In this document: positions 1 through 10,961 of the stretch, piece by piece
How the letters are laid out: each line of letters opens with the position of its first letter
Position numbering within the stretch: position 1 is the stretch's first letter
From: Brachypterus glaber
Lineage: Eukaryota; Arthropoda; Insecta; Coleoptera; Kateretidae
Length of the DNA stretch: 64,000 bases
Assembly (NCBI GenBank): GCA_958510825.1
Contig: OY294044.1
Span: forward strand, 45,844,626-45,908,625
Direction of reading: 5' to 3'
The notes under the pieces: model-generated
The model's database searches: none
What the model saw: the letters and a program-made list of their open reading frames with translations, nothing else
Told to the model about the DNA's origin: nothing
Translations under genes and position numbers: made by a program

Positions 1-1084
1 AGTGGTACCACTATGGTACCTGAGCACTCTGTCTAATTTTTTTTTTCAAAACGGTCCATCCGTTCACGATACCGGGTGTCCCACCAACCAGTTTCTTGAC
101 AAGTTATATCTCCGTTATTTGAAAAGGTAAATTTTTTGTAAAAAATAGCGTTAAATGGGAGCCAAAAAAGATTTTATTGACTTATTCAATCCCCCCCTCC
201 ATTGCTTACTCACTCCCTTGTAACCATCCCAACCTCTGATTTTCAAATAACACCTCCCACCCCCATTTTTATCTAAGAATATGAAATTACATTTCATTTT
301 GAATTAAACCATGTATTATAAATAGTATCTTATTCTTTTAAGGGGCTTCCAATAACAATTATTATTTAGTAATAATAATGTCCCACCAGGTTTTAGATGG
401 GCTATATTTTCGTTATTTAAAAATATAAAAAAGTTAAAAAAAATAAAATAAAATTGGAGTCGAAGTAGAATTTACTGACATATGCAAAACTACCCCTTAT
501 TAACCCACCCTCTTGGAACCACCTCCAACTAGTTTTTTAAATAGCACTTCCCTATTTTACTAAAGAATATAAAAGCACATTTCATTTTAAATTTAACCAG
601 AAACTTTTCCAAAAACTTACGTTAAATTGTACCCAAAAGAAAATTGATTATTATATTCAAAACCAACTCGTAACAATCCAATCTCCTGGAACTACCCGCA
701 ATTTTCTTTTAAATACCACCCTTCTATGAATAAATAATAATTGTTATTTAGAGCCCCTTAAAATCTAAGATACCACTTATAATAAATGGTTGAATTCAGA
801 ATAAAGTGCACTTTCATAGTCTTTAATAAGAATTAGGGGATGCAATTTGAAAAACAGAAGTTGGGGGTAGTTTTAAGGGAGTGGGTAAGCAAGGGGCGGT
901 TTTGAATAAGTCAGTAATATCTTCTTTGGCTTTGATTTAATGCTATTTTTTGCAAATTTTAATACCTTTTCAAATAACAAAGATAAGCTATTTCAAGAAC
1001 TTGGTGGGACACCCAGTATAGTGAACGGATGGACTGTTTTGAAAAAAATTTGGATGGAGTGCTTAGGTACCATAGTGGTACCAC
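1..1084. mobile_element. Fold-back element with long terminal inverted repeats
   Basis: Bases 1-~370 reappear as the reverse complement at about 715-1084. The outer ends are GTGGTACCACTATGGTACC on the left and its complement on the right. The middle (about 400-720) carries further diverged copies of the arm sequence. No credible protein is encoded: the open frame at 940-1296 lies inside the right arm. The left end coincides with the window edge, so a few bases may be missing and no target duplication can be scored. Confidence 0.8.
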
Positions 1085-1324
1085 ATGCCAAGTTTGGTCA
1101 AAATCCGAGAAATCGAGGGCAAACCGAGTATGTTAGCGTGAAATATCAGATATATTTTCAAAAAAACACATTTTTTTCAAAAACGGCTCTAACGATTTTT
1201 AAAATTTTAAAAAACACGTATAAAAGGTTAAAAATAAATTTTTGGCAGCCGTTTAAAAAAAAATATCCAATTCATGGTGATCTCCCCCTACATTAACTGA
1301 TAAAAAAAATAATCAAGAGTTAAA

Positions 1325-1500
1325 TAGGAACAACTATTTTTCTGGTTGCTGCCACCAGAAATCTGGCAAGGCCATTAATAAAAATTGTTGTGATTATCAG
1401 ATCCTTAAAATCTATGTTTTTTTTCTGCTAATCACAACAAGTTGTTACTGCACTTACCACTTTTCTGGTTGCAGCAACCAGTAAGATAATTTTTGTTTAA
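1325..1500. repeat. Nested hairpins, MITE-like
   Basis: Two copies of a CTGGTTGC(A/T)GC motif, each close to a palindrome, flank an inner inverted repeat. Its arms are TTGTTGTGATTATCAGA and the complement TCTGCTAATCACAACAA. This is probably a small decayed inverted-repeat element; the boundaries are uncertain. Confidence 0.5.
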
Positions 1501-1561
1501 CTATTGATGTAACCAGATCGTTTTTTCATTGGCTTCATATTATACAAAAATTGTTTTTGTA

Positions 1562-1965
1562 GTAGGGGAAACTGTTGTACCTTGGACCTATTTGTACCTA
1601 GATCCTACACTTAAATTTAAAATTTCCGGGTATAATTTCTCCAAATCGACAGTGGTAGTTTATTACTCATCCGATAGATGGTTATTTTCAGTTTATTCGA
1701 AAACATTGTCGGCAAGCGTGTGTGTGTTATTCCGCTAACTAATATTTTACATTGAAAAGTAAGTATTTTAGCTGCGACTTTTTTGATGGTAGTTGCCTTT
1801 ACATGCTTTATATCCAGTATATTTATTTTTTTGTTGAAATATATGTTATTAAAGTATAAAATGTATTCGCTATGGAAAGTTTCGCTCTTACCTAAAAAAA
1901 TATACGGATTATTTTTGGTATCGCTACCTATAGTTGTACCTTGGACCTAATGTGTAAAATGTACC
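1562..1965. repeat. Remnant of a GGGGAAACTGTTGTA-ended transposon
   Basis: The left edge reads TAGGGGAAACTGTTGTAC followed by CTTGGACC, closely matching the TIR of the element at 28241-29862. The phrase GTTGTACCTTGGACCT recurs as a direct repeat near 1932-1948, as a related phrase does in the 28 kb element. No matching right-hand TIR was found, so this is a partial copy. The open frame at 1529-1738 runs across it and does not look like a protein. Confidence 0.5.
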
Positions 1966-2015
1966 TTGAACGGGTCTGACGTATAACACGTTTTACTTTC
2001 GGCAGGTTCGATCGA

Positions 2016-2113
2016 TACTCCGTGGCATCTTTAGACAACTAAAAAAATATTTTAGTTGTAACTCGAGGTACAACTAAAATATTTTTTTAGTTGTCTAAAG
2101 ATGCCACGGAGTA
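2016..2113. repeat. Perfect 98-bp hairpin, 45-bp arms
   Basis: The 45-bp arms are exact reverse complements of each other around an 8-base loop (ACTCGAGG). Each arm contains a second, smaller palindrome built from ACAACTAAAA. The absence of any arm mismatch is unlike the diverged fold-backs elsewhere in the window. It suggests a recent inversion-duplication or a sequencing/assembly fold-back. The right arm runs into the start codon of the short reading frame at 2101. Confidence 0.9.
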
Positions 2114-2181
2114 AGCATGGTGAAAAGAGGGCTCCCCCTGACAAAGAAACTAAGAAGCGCAGTATAGCTAATGTTAAATAA
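2101..2181 (+). pseudogene. 26-codon fragment, possibly a transposase N-terminus
   Basis: An ATG at 2101, inside the right arm of the perfect hairpin, opens a very basic 26-residue frame (begins MPRSKHGEKR, ends before TAA at 2179). Composition and the DKETKKRSIANVK ending faintly recall the start of psq-type helix-turn-helix domains in pogo/jerky-like transposases. That is only a resemblance. The remnant of a GGGGAAACTGTTGTA-ended element lies just upstream and could be its source. No downstream continuation was found. Confidence 0.25.
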
Positions 2182-3263
2182 TCAAGATGTACATACATGT
2201 ATATTTTAACTAAAATATCTGGACTAACGCGTTATATAAAAGTTCCCTTATTTTGAGTCCTACCCTGTCACTAAAAACGGAATTTATCTCTCAAAAATGT
2301 TAAAAAAATGTATATATTATTTTTTCTGGATACCCTGTATATCCGATAAAAAAAATATAGTCGTTTTTATGTGAGAACATATTGGGCTACACGCACAATG
2401 TTTAAAGACAATGAAAAACATTTTTTTGTGCCTGTAATTAGACCTTAAATCAAGCAATGATGTGAATTTTCAAACTTTAAAGGGCACAGCTCCGCCATTT
2501 TGAAAGAAAAATTCTGATTTTTTTTGAGGTTAGCAATTTACTATCCCTTTATACCGTTTCGTGTTAAAAAGATTTAAATACAAAATCCTGGGGCCTTAAA
2601 AAAAACTAAAAAAGCTAAGCAAACATATTTTTTGAAAAATGGCTGTGAGCGCCTCTAGATTTTTTCAAAAATTTTGAAAAAAAATAGGGATGAAACTCTT
2701 ACCCCAATAAACAAATTTAAGGGGTGAGACCTCCAAACTTTTGAATTTGAATTTTTGATGGAATAAAAAACGGCTACACCTAAGATTTTGTTCTCAACGA
2801 ACATGTAATTCTGAAAGCATTAGAAACAATATCCCGTTGTCAGTTATGGGGTGTTCGATTTTTTCATCTCCGTGAGCTTAAAGCCCACCGTGTAAGGCAT
2901 AGATACCAACAGTTTAGACAATTTAAAATTGACCGGCTCATAATTGGACGATTTGTTGTGGACGCAGTCTAATATCCTTAATTATCATAATTTTAATTAA
3001 TTTCTCAAAAGTCGCTGAACTCGGCATTTAAGTTATCCCATGGGTGACATACATTTAATTGATTTAATCTGACAGAGTTCAGAATAAAAAAAAAGAACTT
3101 TAACCCTTTAAGGACGGTTGACGGATATATTCGATAGTGCATAACTTGGGTCACATACGACAGTCGGATAAATTGGACATGAAGCCTAACATTGTCCTTG
3201 GACTGTGATGTGGGTTTATGCATCGTTCCTTGTTTCAATGTTTACACCGGCCGACAAAAAAAA
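2182..3263. other. Repeat-derived intergenic DNA, no gene
   Basis: No credible coding sequence. Bases about 2225-2290 contain TTGAGTCCTACCCTGTCACT, the reverse complement of part of the MITE at 10513-10794, so a fragment of that family lies here. The rest is AT-rich with short A/T runs. Confidence 0.5.
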
Positions 3264-3640
3264 AGTTGTCTGTGCTGAGGTTGAGACCCACCCATTCTTA
3301 TGTATTTTGGGATGCTGAACACGAATCTGTCCCTTTGTGGGCTCATTTTTTTGCTTCAGTTGTGATTTTCACCATTTTAGGGTTTTTTCAGTGTAGAAAA
3401 AAAAAATGAGGCCATAAATTGCCTTTTTTTATGTCAGACTCGTGTTCAGCATTCCGAAATACATAAGAATAGTTGGATCTCAACCCGGGCATAATATGAG
3501 ATTTTTTAACATTTCACAAAGTTTTTTCAGTGCAGTTAAAAAATAAGCACATTAGTTGCCTTTTTATGGCAGATTCGTGTTTAGCATCCCAAAATACATA
3601 AGAATAGGTGGGTCTCAACCCCAGCACAGGTAACTTTGTT
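3264..3640. repeat. Three-copy inverted/direct repeat cluster
   Basis: A unit of about 60 bp containing CATTCTTATGTATTTTGGGA occurs once forward (about 3270-3330) and twice in reverse complement (about 3431-3495 and 3572-3640). The outer two form an inverted repeat; the inner reverse copy is diverged. The open frames over this block are by-products of the repeat. Confidence 0.65.
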
Positions 3641-4354
3641 TTTGTGATCCTGCGTTATCATTATGATATGACATAACATATCAAATTTTTAAAATTTGTG
3701 CATCTATTTTTAAAACACCCTGTATATTTAAGTAGGTAGGTAATCTATTTTTGTATTAATTATAATTATTGAATAATCGTCGAGGACGTTGATTTATAAT
3801 CTCACAAATTGCGGAAATTTCAAATCTATTTTATATTTCTAATTTTAAATTTATTATTCTTTTTTGCGTCAAATATTTTTTATAACTTTTAAAACAATAT
3901 TTTATAATATTTTATGGAAAAAAAAAGGTTTATGTCAAAAAATAATAATAATTTTTTTGGATTTGTAGATACCTGAAATTTAAGCCTACGTAGAATGTAA
4001 TAAATTAAAACAATATAAACAGACGAGGCGGTGTAAGAGCTACGATAAATATTATTCTGTTTTACATGTGCCAAAATATTTGAATATAATTTTCAAAACA
4101 ATTATTTGTACGTAATAGCGTATATAATAGGTCTGTTGCACCACAGCTATTTTGATGCATGTTTGGAAAATTCAAATTGCTTTTCAAGTTGAAAAGTTCG
4201 ACTGATCCTTTAAGAAGGCCTTGTTTGAAATTCTCCTTATTCAGATAAACTAAGAAATGATAATTAATTTTCATTTCATATTTTATAGGCAGAGGCAGAG
4301 GATATTTTAAGTAATTTTTAGTGGGGATATTTAAAGTGGGCTAAAATAGTTATT
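3641..4354. other. AT-rich DNA, nothing recognised
   Basis: Very AT-rich sequence with homopolymer runs. Short minus-strand open frames (3889-4074, 4062-4274) have no recognisable domain and biased composition, and are not called as genes. Confidence 0.5.
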
Positions 4355-4494
4355 TATAATACAAGGGCGAAAAGTTAAGTTTTTCGATAGAGTAGGTTTT
4401 TAGAAGCCGAGGGCCGGCCGATGGGGCTTGCCCGAGGTTAATAAACCTACGAAATCGAAATTAAACTTTTTCCCCTTGTATTATACAATACTTT
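4355..4494. mobile_element. MITE, TATAATACAAGGG ends
   Basis: The left end TATAATACAAGGGCGAAAAG is mirrored by the right end CTTTTTCCCCTTGTATTATA. The GC-richer core contains GGGCCGGCCGATGGGGCTTG, unlike the flanks. It is about 140 bp and non-coding. Confidence 0.65.
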
Positions 4495-5112
4495 TTTTTC
4501 GATTGTTACTAATTATAATAAATTATTAAAATATACTTAATTTTAAATTGCAAAAAATATTTCTTTTTACTATCTTATTACTTATCTAGTTATGCATGAC
4601 AAATTTCTATCCAATCAAATCGCTAAAAAAACAATTGAATCGTTTTTTTTTGCGTGCGGTTTCATTTTCAAATTAAAAAAGCTATAGCTTGGCGATTAAT
4701 TTCTGTTAAAATGTGTCTGTTATAAAAATAATAATACTTCTGAAACCGTTCTATGAATATTATAAATATTGAAATTGATTTTACAATTGAAATTTTGTGT
4801 TTTTAATTTATTTTAGTGGATAAATACAGATTAATCAGTTTACATATATTTTGAGGTTATGTTATAGAAAATTAATTTATTTTGTATGAGATGATTATAA
4901 TAACTGTATCTGATCAAAAAGAATAGTTAGTTCAAGGTCTAATTTCTTTATAAATATTACAGTAAAGGTAAAGCATCACCTTTTAAAAAGCTAAAAAATT
5001 ACAAGTCTTAGTTAACGGGCGAAAAAAACTTTTTGGCCACTAAGTTCAACTTTTCGCCCGTAAAACATGAACAAAACGTGTCGCTTTTAGAAACAATCGA
5101 ATAAAAAAGTAC
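4487..5112. mobile_element. Putative MITE with TACTTTTTT..TCGATTGTT ends
   Basis: Terminal repeats of about 19-20 bp face each other at 4487-4508 and 5092-5112. An internal hairpin at about 5016-5062 is built on ACGGGCGAAAA. The left end overlaps the neighbouring MITE by a few bases, so the exact boundary is uncertain. Confidence 0.45.
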
Positions 5113-5808
5113 TTTAATTTACCTTTATTTCCCCATGGAAATGTACCTAGAGCAAAAGATTTCGATTTTGAGTAAAATATTACAATTTATATTATAAGGA
5201 GAAATAAACTCCATAAAACGACCATTTTAGCTTTTTTTTTGTGCACAAATAGGTGTTATAATAAGGGGGCTAAGGCTTCTGGCCAGTTACTGACACTACT
5301 GTAGTGTTCTCACTTTATAGTTACCTTATTTTATTCTCCGAAAATTTTATACTAATAATAAAATTTATTATTAGATTTGCGTGGTCCTTTTTATATTTGA
5401 GCATTTTTTGATAAATAATTGCCAAATAGTCTTGCAACTTTCATCGATGCATACTAAATTATGTTTTTTACTTTATTTTAAAAATGTTTTACTCGTACCA
5501 AAAAGTCAAAAGAACAATGTACAAACTTTTTTCTGGGTTGTAGATCAAACATTCCCCATTTAACGGTACAATATATTACGTGGAAAATCATTTGCATAAA
5601 TATAACCGCTTCCTATAGTTACAGATAAAGTGTTGTAAAGTAATATTGTTAATAATAAATTATGATTCATAGTTTTATTTCCCCGTTTTAAAAATTAAAA
5701 TTATTCGCTTTTATAAGTGGGTAAATCTATGATTTAAGGTTAGTTTATACAATAATTAACACTAAGAATTTAACCAATAAAATGAAATGTGACAAATAAA
5801 TCTAAGAT
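5113..5808. other. AT-rich DNA, nothing recognised
   Basis: No gene, tandem array or inverted repeat stands out. Confidence 0.5.
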
Positions 5809-7107
5809 TTCACACAGTAGTCCCCGAGAACCCTTGGGTTAAAAAAAAATCGAACCAAAAGTTAAGGTTGGATCCTTGTAGTAATCGGTTTGGAGATAAT
5901 ATATCCACCAACAGCCAAATCCAGAAAATTCGCTTTTGGCAGATAATGGTAACTCTTCTTTGAAGAGGTACATCTTTTACACCAATGATAATAGAAAACT
6001 GTTCAAGTGTATTTAGTTAGTATTTTTGACGCAGATTTTAAATATCTTTTCAAAATTAAGCTATCATTTTTGTTTACAGAGAAAAACGTTCTTAAAAAAA
6101 TGTAAAATTGAAATTTAGGGCACTTTTAAGCATTTTTATTTATTACATTTTAGAAAATATAATACTTTCGACTAAACCTGAATAAATTTCATGTTTTTAA
6201 CTAAATATATACGCTACTAACAGTTAAAAATATTATGTTTTCTGAACTTAAGAACCTGAAAAAGTAACTGCTATTTTTACAGTATCATTGATGAAATTAC
6301 GGTCTGTTGGGTAGTGTCCTTTTTTAAAGCAGTGGTTCTCAATAAGTTAAGTTTTATTTATATAAAACTCTGACAACCCCATCTTTGTTTTAAGTAATGA
6401 TTTAAAATATGTGTAGCCAGCATAGACTATTGTCTAAAGTTTTTTTATTTATTAATACATCTATTGCAATAAGATTAAATATTTTATTTTAATTTAAATT
6501 TATTTTTTTCCATTTTTTATTAAATATAATTTAACGTTAGTTATTATAATATAAATAGTTCTTTTCCCAAAAAAGTTACGCTTGTCTCGGGTTAGGGGAA
6601 AGTTAAATAAAAAACAGTATTAGATCAGCTTACCGGTTTCTTCAGAGCTAGAATATAAATGGTACATTTTAGAAAGCAAAGAAACATTAAGAAAAAAAGG
6701 AAAAAACAAAAAGTTAAATAATAATTTAAAAGCTAATAAACACAAAACACAAATGTTGTACATGTACATGTTAGTTATTATGTTTTATATTTTAACATCT
6801 TATAAAATAATAATATATTTTGTTTGGCACAGTAGTTTTTGCAAATTAAAGCATAATAATTTTATTAAAAAAAAATCGTTTTATTGTTTGTATTTTTTTA
6901 TTTTTTTAATATAATTATTACAAATCCAAGCAATATACCCAGACTTGTAAGTTATATTTTACATCAGGTAACTCTCTGAATAAGCAGGATGGAGAAGACT
7001 TTCTAATCCTTCAGCTGATCAGAGAGGGTGAAATAAAATTAGACTAGAAATTTGATTTTATAAAGTTGCAGAGTTTTTTCATCTGATTTCCAGAACTGCC
7101 TGACTGT

Positions 7108-7175
7108 AATTATCTAGTGATTCTGTAATTATCTAGTGATTCTGTACTAAATTATCTAGTGATTCTGTACTAAAC
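7108..7175. repeat. Short tandem repeat, 3 copies
   Basis: The phrase TTATCTAGTGATTCTGTA is repeated three times head to tail, the last two units separated by three extra bases. It forms the 3' end of the adjoining minus-strand reading frame, so slippage has remodelled that frame's tail. Confidence 0.8.
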
Positions 7176-7429
7176 TTTGCAGACTTTTCTTCCTTGGGAT
7201 TTAAAACAACTGTGGCAGGGGCCCCTCTAGTTGCTAAACTGAATTTTAAACCTTTTTCTCTATTATTTTGTTCCCTATCTTTAGCCATTTCTTTTAACGA
7301 AGATGTTATAACCTGCTCACGTTTTTTTTCGGGAAGTAAATTTATTTTTTCTATAATATTATCTCTTGCCTTACTTGCAGTACAAGAGTCATGATAAGTG
7401 ATTAAATTCAATTCAATTCGTTTATTCAT
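7133..7429 (-). CDS. Unrecognised transposon-borne ORF (98 aa)
   Basis: A minus-strand frame opens at an ATG (complement of 7427-7429) and runs 98 codons. The product is hydrophilic and charged; the middle is rich in Lys and Glu (for example LPEKKREQVITSS near residue 30) with a GAPATVV stretch later. I recognise no domain. An AG just upstream of the ATG leaves open that this is an internal exon. It lies inside the Chapaev-like element and could be a transposase fragment or an accessory ORF. The last codons fall in a tandem repeat, so the terminus may be altered. Confidence 0.35.
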   Translation of the reverse strand: MNKRIELNLITYHDSCTASKARDNIIEKINLLPEKKREQVITSSLKEMAKDREQNNREKGLKFSLATRGAPATVVLNPKEEKSAKFSTESLDNLVQNH

Positions 7430-7714
7430 CTTTAGAATGTATACAAATACACATAAATAAGTCAAAAGTCAGGAATGAAATTGGAAAATGGAGACAAAAA
7501 TTTATAATATGGTTAAACACAACTGTATGTATTATATTTTACCGATTATTAATAATAAATTACATTTTTCGTATTGTTGCTTAACATAGTGGGTTCGAAC
7601 AGATTTTAATAGGCAGGCTCGCCAGATACTACTAAGAACGCCTCTCCTTAAAATATTAAGTTATATTTAAACATCATACAATTCAATACAAATGGGGTTG
7701 TGAGGCAACATAGT

Positions 7715-8275
7715 ACCTTTCAAGTCACTGCGACCAATGAGATCTATTGTGAATCCCCTTCATAATTTAATCTACATATAACTTTAGGCTTCCCAAGAAG
7801 GCCAAAAGTATTTTGGGGCTACTTGGGATATATCTGCAGATTTTGGATATACCTGTTCGATATAGTAGCTTTTTGCAAACAATGACTTTGCAAAAGCAGA
7901 TAATGTGTTCGGCCTTTTCTGGTGCTTCTGAGCATATACAGCAGGTGTCAATTTTTAAGCGTTATCTTAGAGGGCAATGACTGGTTTTTATTTCCGGAAT
8001 GCTGAGTTCACTTTTCTTGTTTTTCAGGTTCATATTTTATAAATATTTTGGCCTGTCTTAAGTTTTGGTCTTTACAATATCGAACTATGATTTTGGTTTC
8101 CCATTTTTTGGTAGACTTTACCAGGTGGCTTTTGTTAAAGGTTTAGGGCCAGTAAATTGAGTGCATGCCCCTTCTCTAGTACGAGAGTCTGCTGCCTCAT
8201 TGCCTTCAACACCCTCGTGTCCTAGCACCCTCATTTTGTTTCGCATCATTCCCAAACAAGTACACATTTGGTATC
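7715..8275 (-). pseudogene. Non-LTR retrotransposon 3' fragment (RNase H)
   Basis: On the minus strand a segment ending near 8118 translates as GHEGVEGNEAAD plus flanking residues (motif at complement 8187-8222). This is the conserved C-terminal signature of RNase H domains in insect LINEs. A stop follows after KATW. Farther downstream, complement 7883-7947 encodes a cysteine/histidine cluster (CCICSEAPEKAEHIICFC), as in the zinc-binding tail after RNase H in I/R1/LOA-type elements. Several stops and frame changes lie between the two. No reverse transcriptase was found; upstream sequence is the transposon's TIR. It is a dead, 5'-truncated insertion nested in the Chapaev-like element. Confidence 0.75.
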
Positions 8276-9237
8276 ATAGTGCCGTGGTTCCCTAGAACCG
8301 CCGCCGGATGGAGGAACTATATTCAATGTTCTAAACCGTTTTATAACCACTGATTTACTTATTCCATAAAATGATTTAAAAAGTCAAACTTTGAAGGATT
8401 GCAATTTTCACACTACTCAACAAAATAAAATATAATCAAAATCAATCGATTTTTCTAAAGGTTCCCAAATTTAAAATGGTTAATAAATTAAGTTCTAATT
8501 AGCATTTTTATTAAGTTAAAGAAACAGATTTTCTTCATTTATACTTTAGAGTCATATATTTACTAAAATTAAATAAAAGTAAATGCTTAAAAGTACCCTA
8601 AATTTCAATTTTCCATTTTTTTATTTATGTTTTTCTCCGTAACAAAAATAGATAGCTTACTTTTGAAAAGATATTTGGAATCTGCGTCAAAAATACTAAC
8701 TAAATACACTTGAACAGGTTTCTATTATCATTGGTGTAAAAGATGTACCTCTTCAAAGAAGAGTTACCATTATCTGCCAAAAGCGAATTTTCTGGATTTG
8801 GCTGTTGGTGGATATATTATCTCCAAACCGATTACTACAAGGATCCAACCTTAACTTTTGGTTCGAATTTTTCTTTAACCCAAGCGAGCTCGGGGACAAC
8901 TGTGTTCATTGATGAAATTTTTAGTTTAGTGGTTAAATAATTGAAATTCACGGTTCGTCATTTCTACGTGCTTTAAATAAACTCTGCGCAAAATCTAAGT
9001 AAAAAATTAGTGTTTTAAAAATGAGTTTTAGTGATATTTTTATTACCCATTGTGCTTTTGATGATTTTTGACATTTAGGTTTAATTGACTGTCATTTTAA
9101 GTCATACAAATAATTATAAGATAATGTTTTTAAAAAGTAAAAGTTTAAAATTATAAAAGTAAGTTCTAAAAATGTACTAGTCGAGATGGTACTAAAATAA
9201 AATTTTACATTACCGGAGCTGGTGGTACCTAAAACTA

Positions 9238-9448
9238 TGGTCTGTTTCTTCAAGCAAGATGGTAAATTAAAAATCGCACATTGAATATTTTTACAACAGG
9301 TTTGAATAGTATTTGTTTGTGTATAGAATATAGTTATGTTTTATAAAATAAACTACGCAGTATATTCGTACATCCAATATTCGAATCTGTTTTGAAAATA
9401 TTCACTGTGCGATTTTTAATTTACTATCTTGCTTGAAGAAACATACCA
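9238..9448. mobile_element. MITE, TA-flanked, TGGTCTGTTTCTTCAAGC ends
   Basis: Inverted repeats of about 75 bp face each other around a 55-60 bp centre. The outer ends read TGGTCTGTTTCTTCAAGCAA and its near complement. Both ends are flanked by TA (9236-9237, 9449-9450), as expected for Tc1/mariner-type insertion. Non-coding. Confidence 0.75.
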
Positions 9449-9699
9449 TATATTTTTTTAAATAACATGGACCAGTACTATTTGGATCTTGTCGAAAAAA
9501 AATCTGTAACATAGTTCACTATGAAACTGCGTTATATTGCAATTAATTATACTACTATACTAATTATAATTAATTATATTAATATATTGCAAATTAACTA
9601 ATATTGCATAATGTTAATAAATTTTTATAGATAGATGCTTTAGTTTTTCTTTTAGGACTTTTCTTGCTTTTCAAAAATTATTTGAACTGCTGTTGTCAT

Positions 9700-10095
9700 G
9701 ATAAACACGAATATAATCTAATACATTTTGTTTAAAAAACTTAAATGTACAGTTTTAGTCAATCTTTTTTACTTTTGAGACTGAGAAGGGTAATAAATGT
9801 AATAAACGGTGCCTTGTGAGCTATCAACAAATGTTTTTTGTGGTTGTTTATTTGGGTTACGCGTATGTGGAACTTCAGTGATTGAGCTTTTCTTGTGAAA
9901 TGCAGGAAAAAATATTTGTGGTAAATATGTTAAGAACTAAAAAACCAAGTATTATAGTATTATTTTCTTCATTTGAATGCAAACATCTAGGTTTCAAAAA
10001 AATTACTATTTTATTTTTAAATAAAAACAATTGCGAAAAAAATAGTATACAGGTCTTCCGGAAAATCGTACTTTTCCTCGACCTATAAATGGTCT
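9700..10095. repeat. Dispersed repeat, first block (sister at 53440-53790)
   Basis: The stretch from CTAATACATTTTG through GTACAGTTTTAGTCAAT, GACTGAGAAGG, ACGCGTATGTG and AGTATTATAGTATTATTTTC recurs in the same order near 53440-53790 with moderate divergence. A second block of the same pair lies at about 11180-11345 here and 54000-54160 there. A small hairpin with arms near AAAAGTAC occupies about 10065-10115. The family is not identified. Confidence 0.65.
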
Positions 10096-10512
10096 AGGAA
10101 AAGTACTATTTTCCGAGTCGACTTGTCTACTATTGCCAACCATAAAACAAGAAACAATTATTTTTTTTATAAATTTTATCCAAAAATTTCTTTTTAATTA
10201 ACATCATTAGTTTCGATGGCGCGACAATATAAATTAATTTGTGTTTTGTTGCAAAATAGATTCTGCGCGGAGTTTAAGTTCTAAATTGGTACCATAAAAA
10301 CACGTGTTTTATGTTCATAAATCTAGGACACAGTTACTCATAAACAGGAAAGCTAATTAAAAAAAGTGCGGAGAAAATAATATAGGTCAGTACAAGGTTG
10401 AACAAGCCGTGAAGACATGTAATGCTTCGCATTCTGTTTTTTATCATAGTAGATAGATCTAGGGAGAGAGTTAGATAGGATATTTTCTGCCGCATACGCT
10501 TCAAAAATTATT

Positions 10513-10794
10513 TATAGTATATTCAACTTCAAAATGAAATAAGTGTAAACAAACGCACGTGACAACAACGGATTTAGTGACAGGGTAGGACTCAAAACAA
10601 AATATTTCTATATAACGGTCCATTGCAATGCATTGTACGCTTTATCGCAAGTACTCACATACTGACCTGTTTAATTTTTTACATCTCTACTCTCGCAACA
10701 TTCGAGTGTTTTAACCAATGAAACTACGCGCCAGCTGCCGCGTGCGCGATTCTTTTATTTACCACCACTGTATGTTGAAGTTGAATATACTATA
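10513..10794. mobile_element. MITE, TATAGTATATTCAACTTCAA ends
   Basis: A 20-bp terminal inverted repeat (TATAGTATATTCAACTTCAA) bounds about 280 bp. The interior is unusually CpG-rich near 10725-10750. Part of the interior (TGACAGGGTAGGACTC) occurs in reverse complement near 2260, a second fragment of the family. Confidence 0.65.
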
Positions 10795-10961
10795 GGTAGT
10801 AAAATGTCTCGTGAACGTTCAGCCTTGAGTGCGCATTGACATAACTCCAGCCTGCCCCATCTTAGGTACATTTTTGAATTTAATTTTCGCAAATTAATTT
10901 TAATAAACAGAATATTTTTAAGATGGACACGATGAAGTAAGTTCACTGAAGTTATGTTGAT

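Larger units (their letters stand above)
5813..8904. mobile_element. CACTA/Chapaev-like DNA transposon, long TIRs
   Basis: The element starts CACAGTAGTCCCCGAG and ends with the complement of CACAGTTGTCCCCGAG. It is flanked on both sides by TTCA (5809-5812 and 8905-8908), a 4-bp target duplication. The inverted repeats extend roughly 350-400 bp inward on each side. CAC termini and a 4-bp duplication are features of the Chapaev branch of the CMC superfamily. The interior holds an unrecognised minus-strand frame (7133-7429) and a LINE fragment (about 7715-8275), but no identifiable transposase, so it is non-autonomous or decayed. The open frame at 8743-8940 is TIR sequence. Confidence 0.75.

Noticed and set aside
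940..1296. 118-codon frame
   Set aside because: Its first half is the right arm of the fold-back element at 1-1084 and the rest is Lys/Asn-rich low complexity.
8743..8940. 65-codon frame with protein-like composition
   Set aside because: It lies in the right TIR of the Chapaev-like element and the same sequence occurs inverted at the left end without a matching frame.
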